Assembly (NCBI GenBank): GCA_017935565.1 | Contig: JAGBHK010000017.1 | Span: 1-64,000, forward strand | Length of the DNA stretch: 64,000 nt | DNA from: Lachnospiraceae bacterium | Lineage (GTDB): Bacteria > Bacillota > Clostridia > Lachnospirales > Lachnospiraceae | Direction: 5' to 3' | In this document: piece after piece, positions 15,947-22,593 of the stretch | Layout: each line of letters begins with the position of its first letter | Numbering within the stretch: position 1 is the first letter of the stretch | Notes under the pieces: generated by a model | What the model was told of the DNA's origin: nothing | Database searches by the model: none | Seen by the model: the letters and a program-made list of their open reading frames with translations, nothing else | Made by a program: the position numbers and the translations under genes

Positions 15947-16264
15947 TATGTTTTGGACCGGTTAAGCCATAGGGGCCAGCATTACATTCCGTAATTCTGG
16001 GGGGCATTTTTTACAATCCAACAATTCTCTTTACATCATCCACGCCCATATCAAATTCATCTGAGATGAGTTTGAGCGCTGTCTCTACGTCAGTACCATT
16101 TTTTTGCAATATGCAAAAAGTTTTCTTTATTTTGTAGTGTTATTCCATAAATGTGCTCTAAAATACAGAGTTTTTCATCTACAGATAGTTTCTTTGAAAA
16201 AATAGTGTTTAGTAAACCTGTTAACTCACAGGTATCATGAACTTCCTGATTCAAGTATATGAAG
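15945..16264. repeat. Second copy of the nagB-tail/terminator/Rpn-tail block
   Basis: 15945-15973 matches nagB 14025-14053 with a few differences. It is fused directly to 15976-16130 (equal to 14183-14337) and, after loss of 86 bp, 16131-16264 (equal to about 14424-14554). Identity is very high outside the nagB piece. The copy is a rearranged duplicate lying about 1.8 kb away. Confidence 0.85.
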
Positions 16265-16398
16265 ATGGCAGTCATTTTGTCATATTCATTTTTCTTATCG
16301 GGAGTAGTGCCGATAAGGTTTTCTTTGTGAAAATAGTACTTTTTTCCTATTGCCAAAAAAAAATATGCGTAGTAAAATAAGCATACATGTAACTGCAA
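16011..16398 (-). pseudogene. Frameshifted C-terminal part of an Rpn-type nuclease gene
   Basis: Upstream codons (DKKNEYDKMTAIFIYLNQEV) supply the part missing from the copy at 14218-14547. The 86-bp deletion (not a multiple of 3) between 16130 and 16131 puts the remaining tail out of frame. There is no nuclease core, so it is a pseudogene. It shows that the parental protein read through NQEVHDTCELTGLL and that the other fragment was cut at that point. Confidence 0.7.
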
Positions 16399-16430
16399 AT
16401 AACAAATTCATTATTGACTAGAGGGATAAA

Positions 16431-17252
16431 TTGAAACAAATAAAGAGATCTACAAGCATCATAAACGTTGAACAAATATTTGACATTATTGAACAAGGCA
16501 CTACTATGCCCGTTAGATGTAGATTGGAAAACGGCGACAATGTTGTCGTGAAATATATGAAAAACCCTATGGGCGAGAAAATACTAGTTAATGAATGGAT
16601 TGGAACAAATATAGCGGATTTTATAGGCTTAACTGTTCCGGAATATGGAATATGTGATTTTACCCTAGAAGCTATTAAACATACCAATGAAAACGAAGAA
16701 ATAAACGAATTAAATGCTGGAAAAGCGTTTTATACTAAAGATTATTCCAAATCTCTTCCGATAATTAGAGGTATGTTGAATAGAGTTGAAAATAGGGAAA
16801 CTGAAAAGATAATATTATTTGATCATCTTGTTAATAATAAAGATAGGCATGATGGAAATTTATTATGTAATATTAGCAAAGGCGCTAGATTATTAGTTAT
16901 AGATAATAGCCATATTATTACAGATGAACCACATCATCCATTTATTATATCTGAAGCTTTAGATGAGGCGTATATATTATCGAATGATATTTTGCTCAAA
17001 AATCAGTCAATATACGATAGTTTATGTTTTGAGGTTGGATATAGTGAAGATAAATTAATGGAATATGCAACTGAAATAAAATATAGTTTGACAAATGATA
17101 TTTTAGAAGACATACGCCAACGCATTCCTGTGGAATGGGTTAATGTTTTGGGTGAAACAAGAGTTAATCAATTATTTGAGGTGTTGAATAAACGCTTATC
17201 ATTGATAGAGAATATTGCAAAAATGATTATTGAAGAAAGGAGACGGTTATAA
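16431..17252 (+). CDS. HipA-family kinase
   Basis: A 273-aa single-domain protein with HipA-like kinase motifs: VVVKYM (ATP-binding Lys41), DHLVNNKDRHDGNLL (catalytic Asp138, Asn143) and LLVIDNSH (metal-binding Asp158). It matches the compact 'HipA family kinase' group rather than full HipA of about 440 aa, and has no HipB gene upstream. Classical HipA phosphorylates glutamyl-tRNA synthetase; the target of this compact group is not known to me. Start is TTG with GAGGG 6 nt upstream. Its stop overlaps the next start by one base (TAATG), so the two are translationally coupled. Confidence 0.85.
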   Translation: MKQIKRSTSIINVEQIFDIIEQGTTMPVRCRLENGDNVVVKYMKNPMGEKILVNEWIGTNIADFIGLTVPEYGICDFTLEAIKHTNENEEINELNAGKAFYTKDYSKSLPIIRGMLNRVENRETEKIILFDHLVNNKDRHDGNLLCNISKGARLLVIDNSHIITDEPHHPFIISEALDEAYILSNDILLKNQSIYDSLCFEVGYSEDKLMEYATEIKYSLTNDILEDIRQRIPVEWVNVLGETRVNQLFEVLNKRLSLIENIAKMIIEERRRL

Positions 17253-17992
17253 TGGATAAAATATTAAAGTATTCTGTTCTTAGATATTCGCCTTCTGCTA
17301 TAGCAGGTGAAAAAATAAACCTAGGTATTATGTTTTATGATGAGGCCAGTGGATACCGAGAATTTAAGTATTCAAAGAAATATTCACGATTAACTGCATT
17401 TGATGACGAAATTGACATCCAAATGGTAAAACACATGTTAAAAAGTATTAGTGATGATGTGAATGGAAATATCTTCACATATAATACCTTTGATATAAAT
17501 GCATATACCAAATATTTCATTAACGACTTTTTCTTCGAAGAACCTAAATCAATAAAATATGAAAAATTAGAAGAAATGATAACTCGCTTGCACAAAACTT
17601 ATTTTAGATTCGAATACGATAAAGCTGATCGTCCGAGCAAGGATGATGATAGACGTTTTATTGAAAAAATAATCTCTGAAAGAGGAGAAAACATAAAAAA
17701 ACAAAATTGCGTATATGGAAGTTGCAATGAGAAAATCACTTGCGACATAGTTACTGACAACAAATGGATTAAAATTTTTGATTTTGATAATAAAAATCTT
17801 AATTTGTTGGTTAATAACGCAAAAACATGGGCATGGAATGCTATGCAGGATAATGACAACAAAATTGTCATTATCTATAGATATAACGAAGAAATATCCA
17901 AATATAACAAAGAATTTAACATAATAATGGATATATTCAAAAAAGCACAAACAAAAATATATAATATAGAGGAAGGTGTTAACTTCCTGTAA
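17252..17992 (+). CDS. DUF3037 protein, partner of the HipA-family kinase
   Basis: The 246-aa protein begins KYSVLRYSPSAIAGEKINLG, the hallmark of DUF3037 (YSvlRy.P....gE.vNlGv). The rest is charged and A+T-rich in codon use, with an Asp/Lys-rich middle and no membrane segment. It overlaps the kinase gene by one base and shares its terminator. In many bacteria a compact HipA kinase and DUF3037 occur side by side, which suggests a functional pair such as toxin and antitoxin or a defence module. The role is inferred. Confidence 0.85.
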   Translation: MDKILKYSVLRYSPSAIAGEKINLGIMFYDEASGYREFKYSKKYSRLTAFDDEIDIQMVKHMLKSISDDVNGNIFTYNTFDINAYTKYFINDFFFEEPKSIKYEKLEEMITRLHKTYFRFEYDKADRPSKDDDRRFIEKIISERGENIKKQNCVYGSCNEKITCDIVTDNKWIKIFDFDNKNLNLLVNNAKTWAWNAMQDNDNKIVIIYRYNEEISKYNKEFNIIMDIFKKAQTKIYNIEEGVNFL

Positions 17993-18000
17993 AAATCATA

Positions 18001-18036
18001 AAACCGAAGGTACTTTACAGTATCTTCGGTTTTTGG
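18001..18036 (+). terminator. Terminator of the HipA/DUF3037 pair
   Basis: AAACCGAAGGTACT pairs with AGTATCTTCGGTTT and is followed by TTTGG. Confidence 0.85.
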
Positions 18037-18063
18037 CAATAGGAAAAACTTCCTATTTCCACC

Positions 18064-18118
18064 TTGACAAAACTAATACCACGGTATTATATTATGAATA
18101 AGTAATACTGTGGTATTA
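18064..18118 (+). promoter_or_regulatory. Promoter with two palindromic operators for the DUF3990/XRE genes
   Basis: TTGACA at 18064-18069 is followed after 17 nt by TTATAT (18087-18092). TAATACCACGGTATTA (18074-18089) lies between the boxes and TAATACTGTGGTATTA (18103-18118) near the start site. Both are 16-nt palindromes 29 nt apart (centre to centre), as expected for a dimeric autorepressor such as the XRE protein at 18938-19564. Confidence 0.75.
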
Positions 18119-18131
18119 GTTTTTGAGGTTA

Positions 18132-18258
18132 GTGTGAAAAATTGCATTGATATGCCAATTTTTCACACGGCTATTTGTTTCTGAGCGAAGACAAATAGCC
18201 CTTATGGCAGACGCAAATTTGATATTTGCGTCGCCTCTTCGCGACAAGTCGCTCAGAA
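18132..18258 (+). promoter_or_regulatory. Structured leader A: three hairpins and a pseudoknot
   Basis: Hairpin 1: GTGTGAAAAATTG (18132-18144) with CAATTTTTCACAC (18156-18168), inner CAT/ATG closing a TGAT tetraloop. Hairpin 2: GGCTATTTGT/ACAAATAGCC (18169-18200), loop TTCTGAGCGAAG. Hairpin 3: GACGCAAAT/ATTTGCGTC (18210-18232). Loop 2 (TTCTGAGCGA, 18179-18188) is perfectly complementary to TCGCTCAGAA (18249-18258), 2 nt before the GAGGA ribosome site. The same fold with different sequence occurs at 53195-53324. Confidence 0.7.
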
Positions 18259-18270
18259 ATGAGGATTAGC

Positions 18271-18972
18271 ATGAGTAAAGATATCAAATTATATCATGGC
18301 TCACAGCAGATTATTAAAAATCCCGCGTATGGCATTGGAAAACCATATAATGATTATGGTAGAGGTTTTTATTGTACAGAGAGCATTGAATTGGCGAAAG
18401 AATGGGCATGCCCTGTGAAGAAGGATGGCTATGCAAATGAATATATACTTCATACAAATGGATTAAATATATTGTATTTGACGAAGGAGCCGTACAATAT
18501 TTTATCGTGGATGGCTATATTATCAAAGAATAGAAGATTTGATATTAATAATAACATTGGGAGTAATAGCAAGGATTATTTGTTGGAACATTACTTGATA
18601 GATGTTTCAGATATTGATGTTATTATTGGCTATCGAGCTGATGATTCATATTTTTCATTTGCTGAAGACTTTATAAATAATGTAATATCTCTACGCGATT
18701 TGAACACCGCTATGCAATTAGGTGCGTTAGGCGAGCAAGTTGTTTTAGTGTCAGAAAAAGCATTTGAGCATATTGAATTTAGTGGATATGAAGTGGCGGA
18801 TTTTAGAGAATACTATTTTAAAAGAGTTAAAAGAGATGATTTAGCGAGGGAAAGTTATCGTAAAAGGAAGAAGGAGTTAGCGGTTTTAAAAGACGATATA
18901 TTTATGATTGATATTATCAGAGAGGAGATGAAGTCAGATGATGCACGCATACAATTCTATTTATCTAAGTAA
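18271..18972 (+). CDS. DUF3990 protein, ADP-ribosyltransferase-like (candidate toxin)
   Basis: The protein opens with IKLYHGSQQII, the LYHGS motif of DUF3990. DYGRGFYCTE and ALGEQVVLV come next, together giving an H-Y-E pattern like that of PARP-type ADP-ribosyltransferases. It is 233 aa from the chosen ATG (18271), which has GAGGA upstream; an in-frame TTG at 18226 lies inside the leader hairpins and is rejected. The following XRE gene overlaps it by 35 nt. A toxin that modifies a cell target, held in check by the XRE partner, is the likely role. The catalytic reading is inference; the family is secure. Confidence 0.82.
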   Translation: MSKDIKLYHGSQQIIKNPAYGIGKPYNDYGRGFYCTESIELAKEWACPVKKDGYANEYILHTNGLNILYLTKEPYNILSWMAILSKNRRFDINNNIGSNSKDYLLEHYLIDVSDIDVIIGYRADDSYFSFAEDFINNVISLRDLNTAMQLGALGEQVVLVSEKAFEHIEFSGYEVADFREYYFKRVKRDDLARESYRKRKKELAVLKDDIFMIDIIREEMKSDDARIQFYLSK

Positions 18973-19564
18973 AGCAGCTAAGGTGCTTGGAAATATGCTG
19001 CATATGGCTGTGTTGGAACAAGGCTTTGATGGAAATGAGTATTTAAAACTATTCATTCAATCTGGTATCGCAAGTGAAATTGAGTCAGGAAATCCTGTAT
19101 TTATTGCGGGAAAAAGTGGTTGTGAGACTTTTTATGATGTAATCAGTAAAACTACGGATTTTAAGATAGGCGATTTTGTTTTTGAAACATTTGAACGCTC
19201 AGATGTATATTGGGTAGGATATGTTTTGGCTCATTACCAGTGGTATTCTTCGCGTAGTTTCAAAGAGATACTTGAAGTTGTTTCTTATGATGATTTTATG
19301 TGCCTATATAAAACTATGCACGAAGTGGATATGCAGAAAGTATATGAGGTGATGGATGAGCATTTTGAAAATAGAATAAATAAGTTGAAGGAGCAGCGTA
19401 AGAAACGTGGTTTGACGCAAGAGGAACTTAGTGCATTGTCGGGAGTTTCCATGAACACTATTCGTGCATATGAGCAGAATGCAAAGGATATAAAAAAGGG
19501 GCAGCTGGATATTGTTATGCGTCTAGCTAGGGCGCTAGAGTGTGAGATTGGAGAGATTGTATGA
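18938..19564 (+). CDS. XRE-family regulator, candidate antitoxin partner
   Basis: A 208-aa protein. Residues 1-130 form a helical domain of unknown type (SKAAKVLGNMLHMAVLEQGF; IEVSYDDF-like segments), and the C-terminus (about 140-205) is an XRE HTH (RKKRGLTQEELSALSGVSMN, TIRAYEQNAKDI). The gene overlaps the DUF3990 gene by 35 nt, and the VanZ gene overlaps its stop by 4 nt (ATGA). It is the natural reader of the two palindromes at 18074-18118, giving toxin-antitoxin style autorepression. That regulatory role is inferred from order and architecture. Confidence 0.8.
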   Translation: MMHAYNSIYLSKAAKVLGNMLHMAVLEQGFDGNEYLKLFIQSGIASEIESGNPVFIAGKSGCETFYDVISKTTDFKIGDFVFETFERSDVYWVGYVLAHYQWYSSRSFKEILEVVSYDDFMCLYKTMHEVDMQKVYEVMDEHFENRINKLKEQRKKRGLTQEELSALSGVSMNTIRAYEQNAKDIKKGQLDIVMRLARALECEIGEIV

Positions 19565-20022
19565 GAATTATACTAAAAACTATCATAAAACGAATTCTAT
19601 TAGCGCTCCCGATGCTAATAGTTATGATTATTATCTTTGGATTTTCAGGAGCCGATGGGCAGCAGTCGGGCTCTTTAAGTCTTGCCATTGCAGAATGGGT
19701 GTCGGATATATTTGGAAAAGTAGGCATAAACGTGTCACCGAAGACACTTCATTTACCTATTAGAAAGTTGGCGCATATGTCCGAATATGCATTACTTTTT
19801 ATTACGGCTATGTGGGCATTTACTGGTATTGCAAAGAGATATTTGTGGGCATTTATGTTGTCCGTTTTATTTGCTATAAGTGATGAGGCGCATCAGCTTT
19901 TTGTGCCAGGAAGAGCGGGAAGTGTTGTGGATGTGCTTATTGATACTGTAGGGATTATTATTGGAATGAGTGTGTATTGGGTAATTTTACGTATAAAGGT
20001 TAAAAAACAACCTCCGATTTGA
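19561..20022 (+). CDS. VanZ-like membrane protein
   Basis: The 153-aa protein has four TM segments and the VanZ signatures IFGFSGADGQQSGSLS, RKLAHMSEYALLF and SDEAHQLFVPGRAGSVVDV. VanZ gives low-level teicoplanin resistance in enterococci; most homologues have no proven role beyond the cell envelope. It overlaps the XRE gene by ATGA, so it is translated with the candidate toxin-antitoxin pair, which is an unusual partnership. The last codons (KQPPI) lie in the first of three direct repeats at 20004-20090. Confidence 0.9.
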   Translation: MRIILKTIIKRILLALPMLIVMIIIFGFSGADGQQSGSLSLAIAEWVSDIFGKVGINVSPKTLHLPIRKLAHMSEYALLFITAMWAFTGIAKRYLWAFMLSVLFAISDEAHQLFVPGRAGSVVDVLIDTVGIIIGMSVYWVILRIKVKKQPPI

Positions 20023-20090
20023 TGCGTTTATTTTGCAAAACAACCTCCGATTTGATGTATAAATTTTTAAAAACAACCTCCGATTTGATG
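20004..20090 (+). repeat. Three 21-bp direct repeats, exact 33-bp period, before a DUF4143 ATPase gene
   Basis: AAAACAACCTCCGATTTGATG occurs at 20004-20024, 20037-20057 and 20070-20090 without mismatch; the 12-nt spacers are unrelated A/T-rich sequence. The last copy ends about 57 nt before the start codon at 20147, so it lies at or near the promoter. Confidence 0.9.
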
Positions 20091-20146
20091 CATAGTGATT
20101 GAGTTTTTTGGGATAATATGATAATATTAGATTGAAAAGAGAGGTG

Positions 20147-21472
20147 ATGAGTGTGCTTAAAAGAAAAATGTATGAAAAATTGTTAGAATGGAAAAATACA
20201 AAAAAGAAAGAATGTCTTTTGATAAAAGGAGCTAGGCAGGTAGGAAAAACATACCTTGTTAGGGAGTTTGGAAAAAAGGAATATGAGAGTTTTATTGAGA
20301 TTAATTTTCATATGCATAGCGCATTGAAGGTCATTTTCGAAGGCGATAAATCGGCAGAGGAAATCTATAAAAGACTTACAGCGAATATCCCGGGAATAAA
20401 GTTGATACCGGGAAAGACACTTATATTCCTTGACGAGATTCAAAAGTGTGCTAATGCAAGAACTGCTTTAAAGTTTCTTGCGGAAGACGGGCGATATGAT
20501 GTTATAGCATCGGGCTCTCTTTTAGGGCTAGCTTATGGAATGGATGATGATGTTGAAGTGGAAATGGTAGAATCAGTACCTGTTGGATACGAGAAACAGC
20601 TGATGATGTATTCATTGGATTTTGAAGAGTTTTTGTGGGCATATGGATATGGTGAGGATACAATAGAATATTTAAAAAGTTTTTTTGATAAAAAAGAAAA
20701 AATACCTACAGAGTTAAATCAAAAATTTGATAATATTTTAAAAGAATACATGGTTGTTGGTGGTATGCCAGAAGTTGTTGCCGATTTTATGTGCAATAAA
20801 GATTTTGGAAGGGTACAAGATATTCAAGATAAGATAATAGTTTCTTACGCAGATGATATATCTCAACATGCAAAAGGTGTAGAAAAGGTTAAAGTAAGAA
20901 AATGTTATGACAGTATTCCAAGGCAACTCGCTAGAGAATATAAAAAGTTTAAGTATTCTGAGGTGGAAAGCAAAGCTACTTCAAGAAAATTTGGTGATAG
21001 TGTTCAGTGGCTTTGTGACGCCAATATGGTTCATATTTGTCATAACACATCGATACCTTTGTTGCCATTAAATGCATATGAAAAAGGCAATGAGTTTAAA
21101 TTATATTTGAATGATACAGGGTTATTGATGGCATTGTTTGGTTTTGCGACGAAGCAAGCACTTTTAAATGGTAATTTGAAAGGTTTTGCAAAAGGAGGCA
21201 TTTATGAGAATTTTGTAGCAGAAACATTGATTAAAAATGGGTATGCATTACATTTTTATAAGCCAAATGACGATTCGGAACTTGAATTTGTAATTGAAAA
21301 AAATGGAGAAGTTATTCCGATAGAGGTAAAAGCGGGAAATACTGCAACAAAATCATTGAATACATTTATTGAAAACTTTACTCCAACTGAAGCATTTAAA
21401 TTGGTTGGAGGTAATGTTGGTGTGAATGCTGTAAAGGTAACTATTCCACATTATTTAACGATGTTTATATAA
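20147..21472 (+). CDS. AAA-type ATPase with DUF4143 domain (1)
   Basis: Walker A GARQVGKT (about residues 28-35), Walker B LIFLDEIQ, then sensor-like VIASGSLLG. The C-terminal DUF4143 part carries LYLNDTGLLMALFG and the PD-(D/E)XK-like end ELEFVIEKNGEVIPIEVKAG, with the E-x-K dyad intact. These proteins of about 440 aa are abundant in gut Clostridia and Bacteroidetes. Their function is unproven; defence or mobile-element roles are suspected. Start is uncertain: AGAGG lies 2 nt before ATG (20147) and 8 nt before GTG (20153). It is monocistronic with its own terminator. Confidence 0.88.
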   Translation: MSVLKRKMYEKLLEWKNTKKKECLLIKGARQVGKTYLVREFGKKEYESFIEINFHMHSALKVIFEGDKSAEEIYKRLTANIPGIKLIPGKTLIFLDEIQKCANARTALKFLAEDGRYDVIASGSLLGLAYGMDDDVEVEMVESVPVGYEKQLMMYSLDFEEFLWAYGYGEDTIEYLKSFFDKKEKIPTELNQKFDNILKEYMVVGGMPEVVADFMCNKDFGRVQDIQDKIIVSYADDISQHAKGVEKVKVRKCYDSIPRQLAREYKKFKYSEVESKATSRKFGDSVQWLCDANMVHICHNTSIPLLPLNAYEKGNEFKLYLNDTGLLMALFGFATKQALLNGNLKGFAKGGIYENFVAETLIKNGYALHFYKPNDDSELEFVIEKNGEVIPIEVKAGNTATKSLNTFIENFTPTEAFKLVGGNVGVNAVKVTIPHYLTMFI

Positions 21473-21494
21473 CTTATAATTTCCCATATAAAAC

Positions 21495-21548
21495 AAAAAA
21501 ACTCGTAAGACACCGACGAGGTAAAGGTCTTATGAGCTTTTTGTTTTT
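21495..21548 (+). terminator. Terminator after DUF4143 ATPase 1
   Basis: AAAAAACTCGTAAGAC pairs with GTCTTATGAGCTTTTT, one mismatch. Confidence 0.8.
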
Positions 21549-21607
21549 TATTTATACTACCCTTATGTGCCTTTCACGTACTAGGCACATATATAATATA
21601 TATTTTT

Positions 21608-21680
21608 TGTTGACAAAAAAATATATTTACGATAACATTTTTTTGTAAAATTTCGAATCAAAAAATGTCATTGATGACAT
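21608..21680 (+). promoter_or_regulatory. Promoter and operator-like palindrome of the XRE/S24-like gene
   Basis: TTGACA (21610-21615), 17-nt spacer, TAACAT (21633-21638). ATGTCA-TTGA-TGACAT (21665-21680) is a perfect palindrome before the ribosome site and a likely autoregulatory operator. Just upstream, ATGTGCCT/AGGCACAT (about 21564-21592) is another inverted repeat. Confidence 0.6.
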
Positions 21681-21700
21681 AGTGGTGTAAGGAGAAGTAG

Positions 21701-22390
21701 ATGCTATATTTAAGGCTAAATCAGATACTAGAAGAAAAGAATATGTCGTGGCAGAAACTTGCTGAGATAGCAAATGTTCCGGCAGAAACTATGAGAAATA
21801 TTTATTACGGAAAGGTTCGTGACCCTAAGGTTTCTACTATGATGGCGATTTCCAGAGCGTTAAATATTTCGGTTAATTATTTGATGGGGGAAAGTATTTA
21901 TACAGAAGAGGAGCAGGCACTTATCCGCCATTATAAGAAATGTGGAACTCATGGAAAGAATATTATGATGCTGGTGGCAGAATATGAGGCGAATCTGGCG
22001 TTATGTGAGCGTAACAAAAAAGGCAGACACAGAATTCCTTGTATTGTGCCGATAGGTGATGTTGGTGACGGCATTAAGTATTCTACATGTGACACTATTG
22101 AAGTGTATACCACAGAAGAAAGGGCTTTTATTGCTGTTTTAGCGCCTAATAATTATTGGGCTCCGTCTTACTGTAAGGGTGATATGATTTTATTGGAAAA
22201 GCGTTTCCCTAAAAATGGCGAGGATGCGTTGTTTACAATTGATGGGAAAGTTTATTTTAGACGTTACAAAGAGCTTGAAAAAGGCTTTGTTTTATTGTGC
22301 CCAAATGACAGAGGTGCAGATTTGCGTTTCGATAGAATGGATAAGGTTTATTGTGTCGGTACTTGCGTTGGTATCGTTAGAGATGAGTGA
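21701..22390 (+). CDS. XRE regulator with S24/LexA-like C-terminal domain lacking the serine
   Basis: Residues 1-65 are an XRE HTH (MSWQKLAEIANVPAETMRNI), followed by SVNYLMGES. From about 105 the chain looks like the LexA/CI peptidase fold: IPCIVPIGDVGDG, NYWAPSYCKGDMILLEKR, ALFTIDGKVYFRRYK. The position that holds the catalytic Ser in G-S-M-x-P-T is Tyr here (N-Y-W-A-P-S), although the later Lys region is kept. Self-cleavage is therefore unlikely, and the domain may only dimerise or sense a ligand. AAGGAG precedes ATG. It sits between the two DUF4143 genes and may regulate them. Confidence 0.8.
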   Translation: MLYLRLNQILEEKNMSWQKLAEIANVPAETMRNIYYGKVRDPKVSTMMAISRALNISVNYLMGESIYTEEEQALIRHYKKCGTHGKNIMMLVAEYEANLALCERNKKGRHRIPCIVPIGDVGDGIKYSTCDTIEVYTTEERAFIAVLAPNNYWAPSYCKGDMILLEKRFPKNGEDALFTIDGKVYFRRYKELEKGFVLLCPNDRGADLRFDRMDKVYCVGTCVGIVRDE

Positions 22391-22406
22391 ATTTAGTATT
22401 TTAGTT

Positions 22407-22463
22407 AAAAGCATATGTAATAAATAGCAAGATGTAATTGCTTTTTATCATATGCTTTTTTAT
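22407..22463 (+). terminator. Terminator after the XRE/S24-like gene
   Basis: AAAAGCATATG pairs with CATATGCTTTT, with inner AGCAA/TTGCT; T run follows. Confidence 0.75.
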
Positions 22464-22467
22464 TGGC

Positions 22468-22536
22468 AAAAGTGCGAAAACTTCGGAATGAAAAATGTGA
22501 AAACTTCGGAATGAAAAGTGCGAAAACTTCGGAATG
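22468..22536 (+). repeat. Three 23-bp direct repeats before the second DUF4143 ATPase gene
   Basis: Unit AAAAGTGCGAAAACTTCGGAATG at 22468-22490 and 22514-22536, with AAAAATGTGAAAACTTCGGAATG at 22491-22513. The period is 23 bp with no spacer. The array ends 57 nt before the start codon. The unit sequence differs from that at 20004-20090, but copy number and position are the same. Confidence 0.9.
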
Positions 22537-22593
22537 AGTATTGATAAAATGATAAAATGGGGATATAATTATTGATATGGAGGTGCATATAAA

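Noticed and set aside
15737..15994. 85-codon plus-strand frame
   Set aside because: It runs through a terminator hairpin and into the duplicated nagB/terminator block; no ribosome site and no protein-like pattern.
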